Origin: Planococcus sp. A6
Lineage (GTDB): Bacteria > Bacillota > Bacilli > Bacillales_A > Planococcaceae
Assembly: GCF_028823615.1 (NCBI RefSeq)
Contig: NZ_JAPEHT010000007.1
Location: 1 to 48,297, forward strand
Length of the DNA: 48,297 bases
Reading direction: 5' to 3'
Part shown: piece by piece, positions 31,461 to 39,330 of the stretch
Layout: every line of letters starts with the position of its first letter
Numbering within the stretch: the stretch's first letter is position 1
Made by a program: the position numbers and the translations under genes
Notes under the pieces: model-generated
The model's input: the letters and a program-made list of their open reading frames with translations, nothing else
Databases searched by the model: none
Told to the model about the DNA's origin: nothing

Positions 31461-32399
31461 TTAGAGTTTGATTTTCTCCGCAATCCGCAACTTGGCGGAA
31501 CGCGACCGATTATTATGCGCCAATTCTTCTTCTGATGGCAATATTGGTTTTCGAGTGATTAATTTCAATTTCGGTTCAAGACCGTCCGGGATGACCGGCA
31601 AGTTAGGCGGCAGTTCCGGAAGTGATGAAGCTTCCTTGAATAATGCCTTTGTCAAGCGGTCTTCGAGCGAATGGAAAGTGATGACGCTGATTCTTCCGCC
31701 AATAGCGAGCATGTCGATCGCATCCTGCAAAGAAGTCTCAGCGGCCCCAAGCTCATCGTTCACCGCGATGCGGATCGCCTGGAATACGCGTTTTGCCGGA
31801 TGCCCGCCTTTACGCCTCGCTGGCGCCGGAATGCCGTCTTTGATGCATTCGACCAGTTGCGCTGTCGTTTCGATTGGTTGTTTTTCTCTCGCAGCTTCGA
31901 TTTTACGTGCAATCTGTTTGGAGAATTTTTCTTCTCCATAACGGTAGAAAATGCGCACCAAATCTTCGAAGCGCCATTCGTTCACGACATGGTAAGCGCT
32001 CAGTTCCGCACTTTGGTCCATGCGCATATCGAGTGGGGCGTCATGATGATAGCTGAATCCGCGTTCCGGCGTATCGAGCTGCGGCGACGAAACGCCCAGG
32101 TCATATAAGATGCCGTCCACGTGCTCGATTCCGCGTTGTTCTAATTCTTCTTTTAAATACTTGAAGTTTGCATGGATAAAAGTGATCTTATGTAAATGGT
32201 CTTTCAGTTTTTCTTTTGCATGTTCGATTGCTGTTACATCCTGATCAAAGCAGTACAGATGTCCCTGATCGGATAGCTGCTGGGCCAAATATTCGCTATG
32301 GCCGGCACCGCCGAGTGTACAATCTACATATATGCCATCAGGACGAATGTTCAGCCCATCGACAGTTTCATGCAGCAAAACTGTAGTGTGATTGAACAA
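31461..32399 (-). CDS. rsmH: 16S rRNA (cytosine-1402-N4)-methyltransferase
   Basis: SAM-dependent enzyme that N4-methylates C1402 of 16S rRNA. The 312-residue protein has the SAM motif [14 protein letters not shown] (about residues 24-37), [13 protein letters not shown] and the C-terminal [13 protein letters not shown] segment. The start codon is TTG; the N-terminus [15 protein letters not shown] aligns with B. subtilis RsmH and GGGGGGA lies upstream. It is 21 bp after mraZ and 12 bp before ftsL. Confidence 0.96.
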   Translation of the reverse strand: MFNHTTVLLHETVDGLNIRPDGIYVDCTLGGAGHSEYLAQQLSDQGHLYCFDQDVTAIEHAKEKLKDHLHKITFIHANFKYLKEELEQRGIEHVDGILYDLGVSSPQLDTPERGFSYHHDAPLDMRMDQSAELSAYHVVNEWRFEDLVRIFYRYGEEKFSKQIARKIEAAREKQPIETTAQLVECIKDGIPAPARRKGGHPAKRVFQAIRIAVNDELGAAETSLQDAIDMLAIGGRISVITFHSLEDRLTKALFKEASSLPELPPNLPVIPDGLEPKLKLITRKPILPSEEELAHNNRSRSAKLRIAEKIKL

Positions 32400-32420
32400 C
32401 CCAGTCCCCCCGTTCGTTAA

Positions 32421-32852
32421 TTAAAAATCAAAGTCAGTTAAGTTTTCGGCAATTTCATTAAAGGATTCTTCGGATTCTTCGAAATACGCTTCCCATGCAT
32501 CTTTCGCCCATATCTCAAAGCGGTTGGAGACGCCGAGAATGACGCACTCTTTTTCGATTTTGGCATATGACAAAAGGTTGGCAGGTATATTGACGCGCCC
32601 CTGCTTATCAAGTTCCACTTCCTGGGCCCCTGAGAAGAAAAAACGGGTGAATGCGCGTGCATCTTTTTTCGTAACTGGCATTTCTTTTAATTTTTCTTCA
32701 ATTTTATTCCATTCATTCATCGGATAACCAAATAAGCACTGATCCAGGCCTCTGGTGATCACAAAATGCTCACCAAGCAGTTCACGGTATTTTGCAGGAA
32801 CGATTAATCTGCCCTTAGCATCAACATTGTGTTGAAATTCGCCCATGAACAT
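32421..32852 (-). CDS. mraZ: Transcriptional regulator MraZ
   Basis: Ring-forming AbrB-fold regulator that binds repeats upstream of its own gene and tunes the dcw cluster. The 143-residue protein has the duplicated motif: [14 protein letters not shown] (about residues 11-24) and [16 protein letters not shown] (about 84-99). The start at ATG 32852 (MFMGEFQH) matches the family and follows GGGGTGAAAGGC; further upstream codons cover the operator and promoter. First gene of the cluster, just after the bshC terminator. Confidence 0.97.
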   Translation of the reverse strand: MFMGEFQHNVDAKGRLIVPAKYRELLGEHFVITRGLDQCLFGYPMNEWNKIEEKLKEMPVTKKDARAFTRFFFSGAQEVELDKQGRVNIPANLLSYAKIEKECVILGVSNRFEIWAKDAWEAYFEESEESFNEIAENLTDFDF

Positions 32853-32862
32853 GCCTTTCACC

Positions 32863-32907
32863 CCACTTATTATAATTAATGTACCACATTCCCCCACATG
32901 CCACCAC
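32863..32907 (-). promoter_or_regulatory. mraZ promoter with GTGG repeats (probable MraZ operator)
   Basis: Minus strand: GTGG at 32907-32904, 32897-32894 and 32887-32884, spaced exactly 10 bp, plus a fourth at 32866-32863. A perfect -10 TATAAT is at 32874-32869, with no good -35; the repeats cover the -35 region. MraZ proteins are known to bind short G-rich direct repeats of about 10-bp spacing, so autoregulation is inferred. Confidence 0.75.
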
Positions 32908-32967
32908 TTGTTTTTGAAATATTTCACTATTGTTACAGCATTTCATCTCAAAGAGTTTACTTCACAT

Positions 32968-32996
32968 AAAAAAAGCCTGCATATGCAGGCTTTTCC
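32968..32996 (-). terminator. Terminator after bshC
   Basis: Perfect palindrome AAGCCTGCATATGCAGGCTT followed on the minus strand by a run of T. It separates bshC from the mraZ promoter. Confidence 0.92.
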
Positions 32997-32999
32997 AAG

Positions 33000-34619
33000 T
33001 TAAAGAATGACAATTTTGTGGGTGTTATCGTATTTCATTGGCATCGCCAATAGGTCTTCCACTAAAGCTTTGCCATACTGGTTCAAATAAGGGACCGGGT
33101 TATATATCCGCTCCTGCAACCCTGATTCTGGCAAGAGGGCATTTTCGATCGTTGCAAGTTGATTGAACTGGGTGCTGTTCTGGATCGCCACTTCATCTTG
33201 CAGTTTGTGTTTCAAGAAGTCGAGCTGAGCCAAGTGGATGCGCAAGTTCTTCTCAGCCAAAGGCGTAAGCCCGGCACTAACCGCTGTAAAACGGCCGATC
33301 AGTTCTTCGTACTCTTTCGCCAAGCCTTGTTTGACTTCTTCAATTTTCGCTTCCGTTTCTTCGTCTCTTATATGATCGAAGAGTTCATTGCGCAATTGGG
33401 GGATTTTCCGCTCCACGACAACCTCTTCAAAACTCAAGTTCCGCTTCTCCAAAAGTGCTGCAGTCCGGCGGTCGACCAAGCTGACACTGAGCCTTGGCAT
33501 GACAATCGGCATCTCCATTCCCATGATTTCGAATGCGCCTTTTAACGCCGCCCAATAGGCGATCTCGCCTGGCCCGCCGACAAAAGCGAGCACCGGAAAG
33601 ACGAGATCCTGCATCAACGGCCGTGTTACGACATTATTGCTGAGACGCTGGGGTTCGTTCTTGGCAATCTCCAAGAGTTCCTGTTCCGTATAGCTGATTG
33701 CCGTATTCTTGACGGCAAAACGGCTACCATCACGCTCGAGCAATAGGCGTTCGCCTTCGATCGTGATGAAGAGATGCGCCGCTTCCTCTTTGGCATCGAT
33801 CCCTGCTGTATAGCCTTCCTTTTGAAGCGCCGTTTCGGTTTCTACGACTGTTTTCGCTATTGCTTCGCTATTTCCGATGATCTGTGAGAAAAAGCTTGAT
33901 TCATAGGCGCGCAATTGCTCATAGGCTGCGTCGATATAAAGCAAGCCTTCCTGGTTGAAGAAATGATTGAGCAAACTTGCGAAAAATGCGGTAAATGTAT
34001 CGGCTTTCTCGAGATGGCCAAACACTAAGGAATGGATCTCCTTCGTATGCACGGTCTCGGGCAGGCTGCGGAAATATTCTTCCAAAAACGCCTCGATTTC
34101 TTCTGCTTTAAGCGGTGCGTGTGAAGCAGCGCATTTCCCAAGTTTGGCATGCGGGTAATTCAGCTTTTCGACACGTCCGTTCGTTTCCCGGTAAACATGG
34201 CAAATCTCAGCCAAGTCATGATCTTCCCCGGCGATCCAAAATACCGGCACGACCGGTGTATCTAGCTTTTCAGAAGCTTCTTTCGCCAATAAAATCGCAG
34301 AAATCGCTTTGTGCACCGTATACAAAGGACCGGTCAATAACCCGGCCTGCTGGCCTGTCACGACGACCGATGCGCCTTTTTCGAAACGCTCAAGATTTTG
34401 CCTTGCCGCTTCAGAGATTCCGAAAGGTTCCATATAACTTGCGATGATGGACACCAGCTTTTCGCGATCGACCGGATGGTTTTCAAGAGTTGCAAGCCTT
34501 TTGTGGGCTTGTGCCAAGGAAGGCTTATAGGTAAAGTATCGCAAAATCTTTTGTTCTTCGTTCGTATAATCAGCCATCAGTTTGGAGGATGGCGGTATGT
34601 ATTTCTCCTCTAATTTCAT
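33000..34619 (-). CDS. bshC: Bacillithiol biosynthesis cysteine-adding enzyme
   Basis: Adds cysteine to GlcN-malate in the last step of bacillithiol synthesis. The 539-residue protein has the family N-terminus (KYIPPSSKLMADYTNEEQ), the VVTGQQAGLLTGPLYTVHKA core (about residues 86-105) and PVFWIAGEDHDLAEI, both typical of BshC (YllA) and built on a nucleotidyltransferase-like fold with a coiled-coil insert near 410-450. Location next to mraZ is the same in B. subtilis. AAGGGGATTCAACTTC precedes the ATG. Confidence 0.95.
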   Translation of the reverse strand: MKLEEKYIPPSSKLMADYTNEEQKILRYFTYKPSLAQAHKRLATLENHPVDREKLVSIIASYMEPFGISEAARQNLERFEKGASVVVTGQQAGLLTGPLYTVHKAISAILLAKEASEKLDTPVVPVFWIAGEDHDLAEICHVYRETNGRVEKLNYPHAKLGKCAASHAPLKAEEIEAFLEEYFRSLPETVHTKEIHSLVFGHLEKADTFTAFFASLLNHFFNQEGLLYIDAAYEQLRAYESSFFSQIIGNSEAIAKTVVETETALQKEGYTAGIDAKEEAAHLFITIEGERLLLERDGSRFAVKNTAISYTEQELLEIAKNEPQRLSNNVVTRPLMQDLVFPVLAFVGGPGEIAYWAALKGAFEIMGMEMPIVMPRLSVSLVDRRTAALLEKRNLSFEEVVVERKIPQLRNELFDHIRDEETEAKIEEVKQGLAKEYEELIGRFTAVSAGLTPLAEKNLRIHLAQLDFLKHKLQDEVAIQNSTQFNQLATIENALLPESGLQERIYNPVPYLNQYGKALVEDLLAMPMKYDNTHKIVIL

Positions 34620-34656
34620 GAAGTTGAATCCCCTTTTCGCTTTACATTCAAAGACT

Positions 34657-34665
34657 ACTATAACA
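34657..34665 (-). promoter_or_regulatory. Possible extended -10 promoter of bshC
   Basis: Minus strand TGTTATAGT (hexamer TATAGT at 34662-34657), 38 bp before the bshC ATG and just past the preceding terminator. No clear -35. Confidence 0.45.
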
Positions 34666-34682
34666 AAAGGAGGATTGCTTGA

Positions 34683-34703
34683 GAAAAAATCCGCCTAGCG
34701 GAA
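34683..34703 (-). terminator. Terminator at the 3' end of the DUF3397 gene
   Basis: Minus-strand stem TCCGC / GCGGA with the stop codon TAG in its loop, followed by six T. Short but well formed. Confidence 0.75.
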
Positions 34704-35075
34704 TGATTGGACTGCTAAAAAGATAAGTCCGGCAAGCCAAGTGACTGCATAAATGGCAGACAAAGCCAAAAAACAAATGCGCCAAACTTTGCGCAGGAAC
34801 TTGATCACTTCGAGTTCTTTTTGAGTCTTCCATTCACGGATCAGCAGAAAAATCGCAAACAGTAAAGCTGCCATGAGGATAAAAGGCTGAACTTCGAAGC
34901 CAAACAGCAATTCAATCGATGCCGGCACTGAAAAGAACAACAGAAAAGCAGTGACATCAGCCGCGATGCCGAGCGCTTTGCGTTTTTGTGATTTATAGGT
35001 CAATGCGTAAACAAATAAAAACAAGATAAACGGAACGTAAAGCAGCACGTTCCCGGCAGTAGATATCCATTCCAT
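34695..35075 (-). CDS. DUF3397-family membrane protein
   Basis: Protein of 126 residues with four predicted membrane helices: about 9-27, 38-55, 62-80 and 98-120. Short basic loops (TYKSQKRK, REWKTQKE) suggest the orientation. It matches the DUF3397 family found beside bshC in Bacillales. Function unknown. Its ATG overlaps the stop of the PanE-like gene (TGATG), so the two are probably translated together. Confidence 0.85.
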   Translation of the reverse strand: MEWISTAGNVLLYVPFILFLFVYALTYKSQKRKALGIAADVTAFLLFFSVPASIELLFGFEVQPFILMAALLFAIFLLIREWKTQKELEVIKFLRKVWRICFLALSAIYAVTWLAGLIFLAVQSFR

Positions 35076-35932
35076 CAGTTTTCCTCAACAGTCTTCAATA
35101 AGTGGTAGAACGCTTTGAACAAAGGCAAATCCAATTTCGAAACCTGCAGGATGTACAGCATCAGCCCATCCACATCCATCGGGTCACCGGCCATTCGGTC
35201 TGCAAGCATGGAAGATATTTCTTCCGGGCGTGACGCGCAATAAGCAGCGACACGTTCGATTGGCTGCAAGCTTTCGATTTCCGGAAATGCTAAATACAAT
35301 TCGTTATACAGATTGCGGAACAGTTCGTAGGCATTCGGATCGGTAATCAAACGTCCTTTTTCGATTTTCATCAGCGCCGTCAACGGATTGATGAGGCTGT
35401 CTCTCAACAGCTGTTCGAACAACCGGCTCTCGATATCCTCTGTCCACTGCACCGTCATGTGGCCCACATTCTTGAGCGCTTCGAATTGAGCCGGCTCGCC
35501 TTTTATTAGACCAAGGCTAAGCTGAGGCGTTTTCGAGTAATTAATTTCGTGTGCATTGATTTTGACTGCATCACAATCCAATGTAGCAGCCGCGATTTGG
35601 CGATGCGCCAATAAACGGGCTTTTTCTATATACAGCATACCTTGCTGGACAAACACGAGCGGATTGCTCGGCCGGCGAATTTTCAGCAGCCTCAATATAG
35701 GTAGCAGTTCATCTGAATGAACCGTAATAAATATATAAGCATCCGGGTCCACCTGTTCAAAATCATTATAAACGGCGATTTGCTGTTGTTCTGTTCCATA
35801 AACGAGGCCATGCGCGTTAAGTTCAGCGGCTTGTTCTTCATTCGTGATGATCAGCTGCACATCGCCTTCTTTTTTCAATAGATGTGCCAGCAGCAATGCC
35901 TGGGCGTTTCCGCCAATAATTGCGAATTTCAT
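35075..35932 (-). CDS. Ketopantoate reductase (PanE)-like protein with altered active site
   Basis: A 285-residue protein with the PanE fold: N-terminal Rossmann strand FAIIGGNAQALLLAHLL, a VFVQQGM segment near 93-99, and the C-terminal helical domain with LINPLTALMKIEKGRL (about 180-195) and EISSMLADRMAGD. True PanE makes pantoate from ketopantoate with NADPH. Here the usual residues are replaced: QNG reads QQG (Q97), the catalytic Lys is Q174, the Asn four residues later is D178, the usual late Glu is Asp, and the dinucleotide loop lacks the full GxGxxG. It may bind a ligand or have another activity. AAAAAGGAGGGG precedes the ATG. It corresponds in place to B. subtilis panE (ylbQ). Confidence 0.8.
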   Translation of the reverse strand: MKFAIIGGNAQALLLAHLLKKEGDVQLIITNEEQAAELNAHGLVYGTEQQQIAVYNDFEQVDPDAYIFITVHSDELLPILRLLKIRRPSNPLVFVQQGMLYIEKARLLAHRQIAAATLDCDAVKINAHEINYSKTPQLSLGLIKGEPAQFEALKNVGHMTVQWTEDIESRLFEQLLRDSLINPLTALMKIEKGRLITDPNAYELFRNLYNELYLAFPEIESLQPIERVAAYCASRPEEISSMLADRMAGDPMDVDGLMLYILQVSKLDLPLFKAFYHLLKTVEEN

Positions 35933-36025
35933 GGAAACCCCTCCTTTTTTCAGAGCAATCGTAGGTAGCAAACGGTCCCTTGTCTTGGGCGTCTGCTAAA
36001 AAAGAGACTCCACGTCTATTACTCA

Positions 36026-37576
36026 TTATACAGGAATGATCGGATGTTTTCGATATGGCAAAGGCAAATCTTTCGTCGCATAAATCGACAAGCGCTTGGA
36101 CAGTTCCTCGCGAAGTGCATATGGCGCGACGATTTCATCGACAATGAGCTCTGATGCCAAGCGGTAAATATTAATTTCTTCTTTATATTCCTGATGTTTT
36201 TGCTGGACATAGGCCAGGCGTTCTTTCGGGTCTTCAATCGCTTCGATCTTGTTGGAGTATACTGCGTTGACTGCCGCTTCAGGGCCCATGACGGCAATTT
36301 GCGCTGTCGGAAGCGCAATGCACACGTCCGGCTCAAAGGCAGGACCCGCCATCGCGTACAAACCAGCGCCGTAAGCTTTGCGCACGACGACTGAGATCTT
36401 CGGCACAGTAGCTGCACTCATCGCAGAGATGAACTTGGCGCCGTGGCGGATGATGCCTGCGCGCTCCACTTTCGTGCCGATCATAAATCCAGGCACATCG
36501 GCCAAGAACAAGAGCGGAATCGAGAAGGCATCGCATAGATTGATGAACTTGGCGCCTTTGTCGGCAGAATCACCGAACAATACGCCGCCTTTTACTTTCG
36601 GCTGGTTGGCGATGATGCCAACTGCTTGCCCGTCGATGCGCGCAAGGCCGGTAATCAATTCCGGCGCGAACAGCTTCTTGATATCGAAGAAGCTATCTTC
36701 ATCGATCAATTGGTCGATCAATTCATACATATCGAATGGTGCGTTCTGATTTTCTGGAATGATCTCTTCCAGGCTGCGGCCAGCTTTTTTCGCTTTCGCT
36801 TCGAGCACTTCAGGCTTGCCGGCAAAATTCGCCGGGAAAAATGCCATGTAGCGGCGCGCTTCTGAAATCGCTTCTTCTTCAGTGGATACGAGAACATCGC
36901 CGACACCGCTTACGGTACAGTGCATGCGGGCGCCGCCCATTTCCTCGAGCGATACTTTTTCGCCGATGACTTTTTCGGCCATGCGAGGCGACCCCAAGTA
37001 CATCGAAGCATTTCCTTCAACCATGATGACGATATCGCAAAACGCAGGGATATACGCCCCACCAGCTGCAGACGGGCCGAACAATAAGCAAACTTGCGGC
37101 ACCATTCCGGACATGCGTACTTGGTTGTGGAAAATACGGCCTGCGCCGCGGCGGTTCGGGAACATCTCCAATTGATCGGTGATGCGGGCGCCTGCAGAGT
37201 CGACCAAATAGAGCATCGGCACTTGCATCTTTTCAGCCGTTTCCTGGATGCGGATGATTTTCTCTACAGTCCGTGATCCCCACGATCCGGCTTTAACGGT
37301 CGAATCGTTCGCCATGACGCAAACGGTTTCGCCGTTCACTTTGCCGATTGCCGTGACGACGCCATCTGCCGGAAGATCGCCCGCTTCCACATTCGCGAAA
37401 CGGCCGTCTTCAATGTAGTCACCGTCATCAAAAAGTAGATTCAATCGGTCTCTGACAAATAGTTTATTGCTTTCTTTCAATTTCTCGTGGTATTTCTCTT
37501 GCCCGCCCGCGAAAATCTTGGAAAGCTTTTCTTCGAGCCGTGTATTATATCCCGTTGTTTCAGTCGTTTTCGTCAT
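36026..37576 (-). CDS. Acyl-CoA carboxylase, carboxyltransferase subunit
   Basis: Transfers CO2 from carboxybiotin to an acyl-CoA. The 516-residue protein is a fused alpha/beta carboxyltransferase of the propionyl-/methylcrotonyl-CoA carboxylase type, not the split AccA/AccD pair: N-half motifs YLVDSAGARITDQ and FGPSAAGGAYIPAFCD (acyl-CoA oxyanion hole), C-half VPGFMIGTKVERAGIIRHGA and RKAYGAGLYAMAG. The substrate is not certain; the closest match from memory is the YngE group, linked to leucine degradation. The start at 37576 has GGGGTGG ahead. Third gene of the BC-BCCP-CT operon. Confidence 0.9.
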   Translation of the reverse strand: MTKTTETTGYNTRLEEKLSKIFAGGQEKYHEKLKESNKLFVRDRLNLLFDDGDYIEDGRFANVEAGDLPADGVVTAIGKVNGETVCVMANDSTVKAGSWGSRTVEKIIRIQETAEKMQVPMLYLVDSAGARITDQLEMFPNRRGAGRIFHNQVRMSGMVPQVCLLFGPSAAGGAYIPAFCDIVIMVEGNASMYLGSPRMAEKVIGEKVSLEEMGGARMHCTVSGVGDVLVSTEEEAISEARRYMAFFPANFAGKPEVLEAKAKKAGRSLEEIIPENQNAPFDMYELIDQLIDEDSFFDIKKLFAPELITGLARIDGQAVGIIANQPKVKGGVLFGDSADKGAKFINLCDAFSIPLLFLADVPGFMIGTKVERAGIIRHGAKFISAMSAATVPKISVVVRKAYGAGLYAMAGPAFEPDVCIALPTAQIAVMGPEAAVNAVYSNKIEAIEDPKERLAYVQQKHQEYKEEINIYRLASELIVDEIVAPYALREELSKRLSIYATKDLPLPYRKHPIIPV

Positions 37577-37604
37577 TTCTTCCACCCCTTTGGATTCAAA
37601 TGCC

Positions 37605-37820
37605 TTATTCGCCGAGCGTCACCAATGTGTCCCCTTCGTTGACAAAGCTGCCAACTTCCACATCGACTTTTTCAACGTTTCCGCCGAATTCCGCTTCTAC
37701 CGGAATCTCCATTTTCATTGATTCAAGAGTCATGACGGTTTGTCCCGCAGATACGGAATCCCCTTCGGATACTGCAATGTTCAAGACCGTTCCGGCCATA
37801 GATGCTGTTAGTTGTTTCAT
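37605..37820 (-). CDS. Biotin carboxyl carrier protein (short, BCCP-like)
   Basis: A 71-residue single biotinyl domain. The biotin-accepting Lys lies in the motif ESMKMEIPV (about residues 34-42), and the domain ends GDTLVTLGE. It carries carboxybiotin between the carboxylase upstream and the transferase downstream. Its ATG overlaps the biotin carboxylase stop as ATGA, with AAAAGGAGG ahead. The acetyl-CoA BCCP (AccB) is about twice as long, so this is the separate, short type found in catabolic carboxylase operons. Confidence 0.93.
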   Translation of the reverse strand: MKQLTASMAGTVLNIAVSEGDSVSAGQTVMTLESMKMEIPVEAEFGGNVEKVDVEVGSFVNEGDTLVTLGE

Positions 37821-39166
37821 ACTGTTTTTTCCTCCTTTTGTTGTGTAAGCCACTGAGCCAATACAGCGGTCGCATAATTTCCTTCTATAAATGGTTTCGA
37901 TTCAATGAATTGGTCGAAGAGCGGCAAATTGGTCTTCACGCCTTCAATCGCCGTTTCGTCAAAGAACTTCCTGGATTTCTCCAAGACCTTTTCTCGCGAA
38001 GCTCCTGTCAAAATCACTTTGGCGATCATCGGATCGTAAAAAGGCGTTACTTTATTGCCTTCTTCGTATCCAGTTTCAATGCGGGCGCCAGTGCCCCATT
38101 TCAAGACGGACAATGTCCCTGGTGAGGGGAAGAATGTTTTCGGGTCTTCCGCATAAATGCGGTATTCGATCGAATGGCCGTTTGTATGGATCGTATCTTG
38201 ACCGGGTAAAGTTTCACCCTTGGCCACATTGATTTGCCATTCGACGAGGTCGACGCCTGTCACTTCTTCAGTAATTGGATGTTCCACTTGCAGGCGGGTG
38301 TTCATTTCCAGAAAATAGAAGTCGTTATTCTCATCAACGATGAACTCAACCGTTCCCGCATTGGTATAACCCACCGCGCGAGCCGCTTGAACGGCTGCTT
38401 CGCACAACTTGGTTCTGGCGGATTCCGGCAAATCCGGTGACGGCGATTCTTCAATGACTTTTTGGTTGCGGCGCTGCACAGAGCAATTGCGTTCGTACAA
38501 GTGGACAATATTGCCTGACTCATCGCCGAAAATCTGTACTTCGATATGGCGTGCATTGGCAATGAATTTCTCCAAATAAACGATATCGTTCCCGAAGTAC
38601 GCTTTAGCACGATTTTTCACCGAATCAAACTGCTGAGTGAGCGCTTGCTCATTTTCACACAGCACCATGCCGATGCCACCTCCGCCCGCACTCGCCTTGA
38701 GCATCAGCGGATAACCGATCGCTTTCGCTTCCGAGACAGCCGCATCAATGTCTGACACCCCTTCAGCTGTCCCTGGCACTACTGGCACCCCGGCTTGTTT
38801 CATCGTGTGCCGAGAGCCGAGCTTATCGCCCATCGTATCAATGACTTCAGGTTTTGGGCCGATAAAGATTAGCCCCGCTTCTGTGACTTTGCGCGCGAAA
38901 TCCGCATTTTCCGATAGCAGGCCATAGCCTGGATGGATTGCTTCAGCGTTGCGCTTTAATGCTTCTTCAATGATTTTATCTGCTTGTAAATAGGATTGCG
39001 CGACCGGATTCGGGCCGATCGCTGCCGCTTCTGTCGCTTCACTCACATATGGCAGTTCCCCATCCGCCTCGGAGTGGATCGCGACTGTTTCGATGCCGAG
39101 GCGGTCGCACGTGCGGATAATGCGCCGTGCAATTTCGCCCCGGTTGGCAATCAGGATTTTTTTCAT
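37817..39166 (-). CDS. Biotin carboxylase subunit of acyl-CoA carboxylase
   Basis: ATP-grasp enzyme that carboxylates biotin on the carrier protein. The 449-residue protein has the N-terminal domain ILIANRGEIARRIIRTCDRLG, the ATP loop KASAGGGGIGM (about residues 158-168), the biotin/ATP site RNCSVQRRNQKVIEE, and EMNTRLQVEHPITEEVTG. It resembles AccC but belongs to a dedicated operon. The start at 39166 follows AGGGGGTATTTCATAC. The promoter contains a cre-like element. Confidence 0.93.
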   Translation of the reverse strand: MKKILIANRGEIARRIIRTCDRLGIETVAIHSEADGELPYVSEATEAAAIGPNPVAQSYLQADKIIEEALKRNAEAIHPGYGLLSENADFARKVTEAGLIFIGPKPEVIDTMGDKLGSRHTMKQAGVPVVPGTAEGVSDIDAAVSEAKAIGYPLMLKASAGGGGIGMVLCENEQALTQQFDSVKNRAKAYFGNDIVYLEKFIANARHIEVQIFGDESGNIVHLYERNCSVQRRNQKVIEESPSPDLPESARTKLCEAAVQAARAVGYTNAGTVEFIVDENNDFYFLEMNTRLQVEHPITEEVTGVDLVEWQINVAKGETLPGQDTIHTNGHSIEYRIYAEDPKTFFPSPGTLSVLKWGTGARIETGYEEGNKVTPFYDPMIAKVILTGASREKVLEKSRKFFDETAIEGVKTNLPLFDQFIESKPFIEGNYATAVLAQWLTQQKEEKTV

Positions 39167-39200
39167 GTATGAAATACCCCCTAAGTTTTCTCCCTTCTCT

Positions 39201-39230
39201 AGCATATACGAATTTTGTAAGCGATTTCAA
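39201..39230 (-). promoter_or_regulatory. Promoter of the acyl-CoA carboxylase operon
   Basis: Minus strand: TTGAAA (39230-39225), 18-nt spacer, TATGCT (39206-39201). It lies 35 bp before the biotin carboxylase start and overlaps the cre-like site and a palindrome. Confidence 0.68.
39216..39229 (-). promoter_or_regulatory. Catabolite-responsive element (cre-like, CcpA)
   Basis: Minus strand TGAAATCGCTTACA fits the consensus TGWNANCGNTNNCA at every defined base. It overlaps the -35 and spacer, a repressing position, so glucose repression through CcpA is inferred. The match is seen; binding is not tested. Confidence 0.7.
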
Positions 39231-39239
39231 CTATTGAAA
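39225..39239. repeat. Perfect 15-bp palindrome TTTCAA-N3-TTGAAA over the -35
   Basis: Inverted repeat with 6-bp arms and a 3-bp centre at the carboxylase promoter; one arm is the -35 hexamer. It could be an operator for an unidentified regulator or partly chance in AT-rich sequence. Confidence 0.55.
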
Positions 39240-39304
39240 AAAATATTTTCCATAATGTTCCGTCTGTTCGGTTCTGTTACGCGGTGAAGCTGTTGTTGAT
39301 CCAT

Positions 39305-39330
39305 AAAAAATAAGCCCCCTTAGGAGCTTT
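39305..39330 (-). terminator. Terminator after the enoyl-CoA hydratase/isomerase gene
   Basis: Minus-strand stem AAGCTCC / GGGGCTT with a 4-nt loop followed by ATTTTTTA. It starts at the stop codon of the gene and separates it from the carboxylase operon. Confidence 0.75.

Noticed and set aside
36003-36025. Weak hairpin AGAC/GTCT with six T between the carboxyltransferase and PanE-like genes
   Set aside because: The stem is only about four to five base pairs, so I could not support it as a terminator with confidence.
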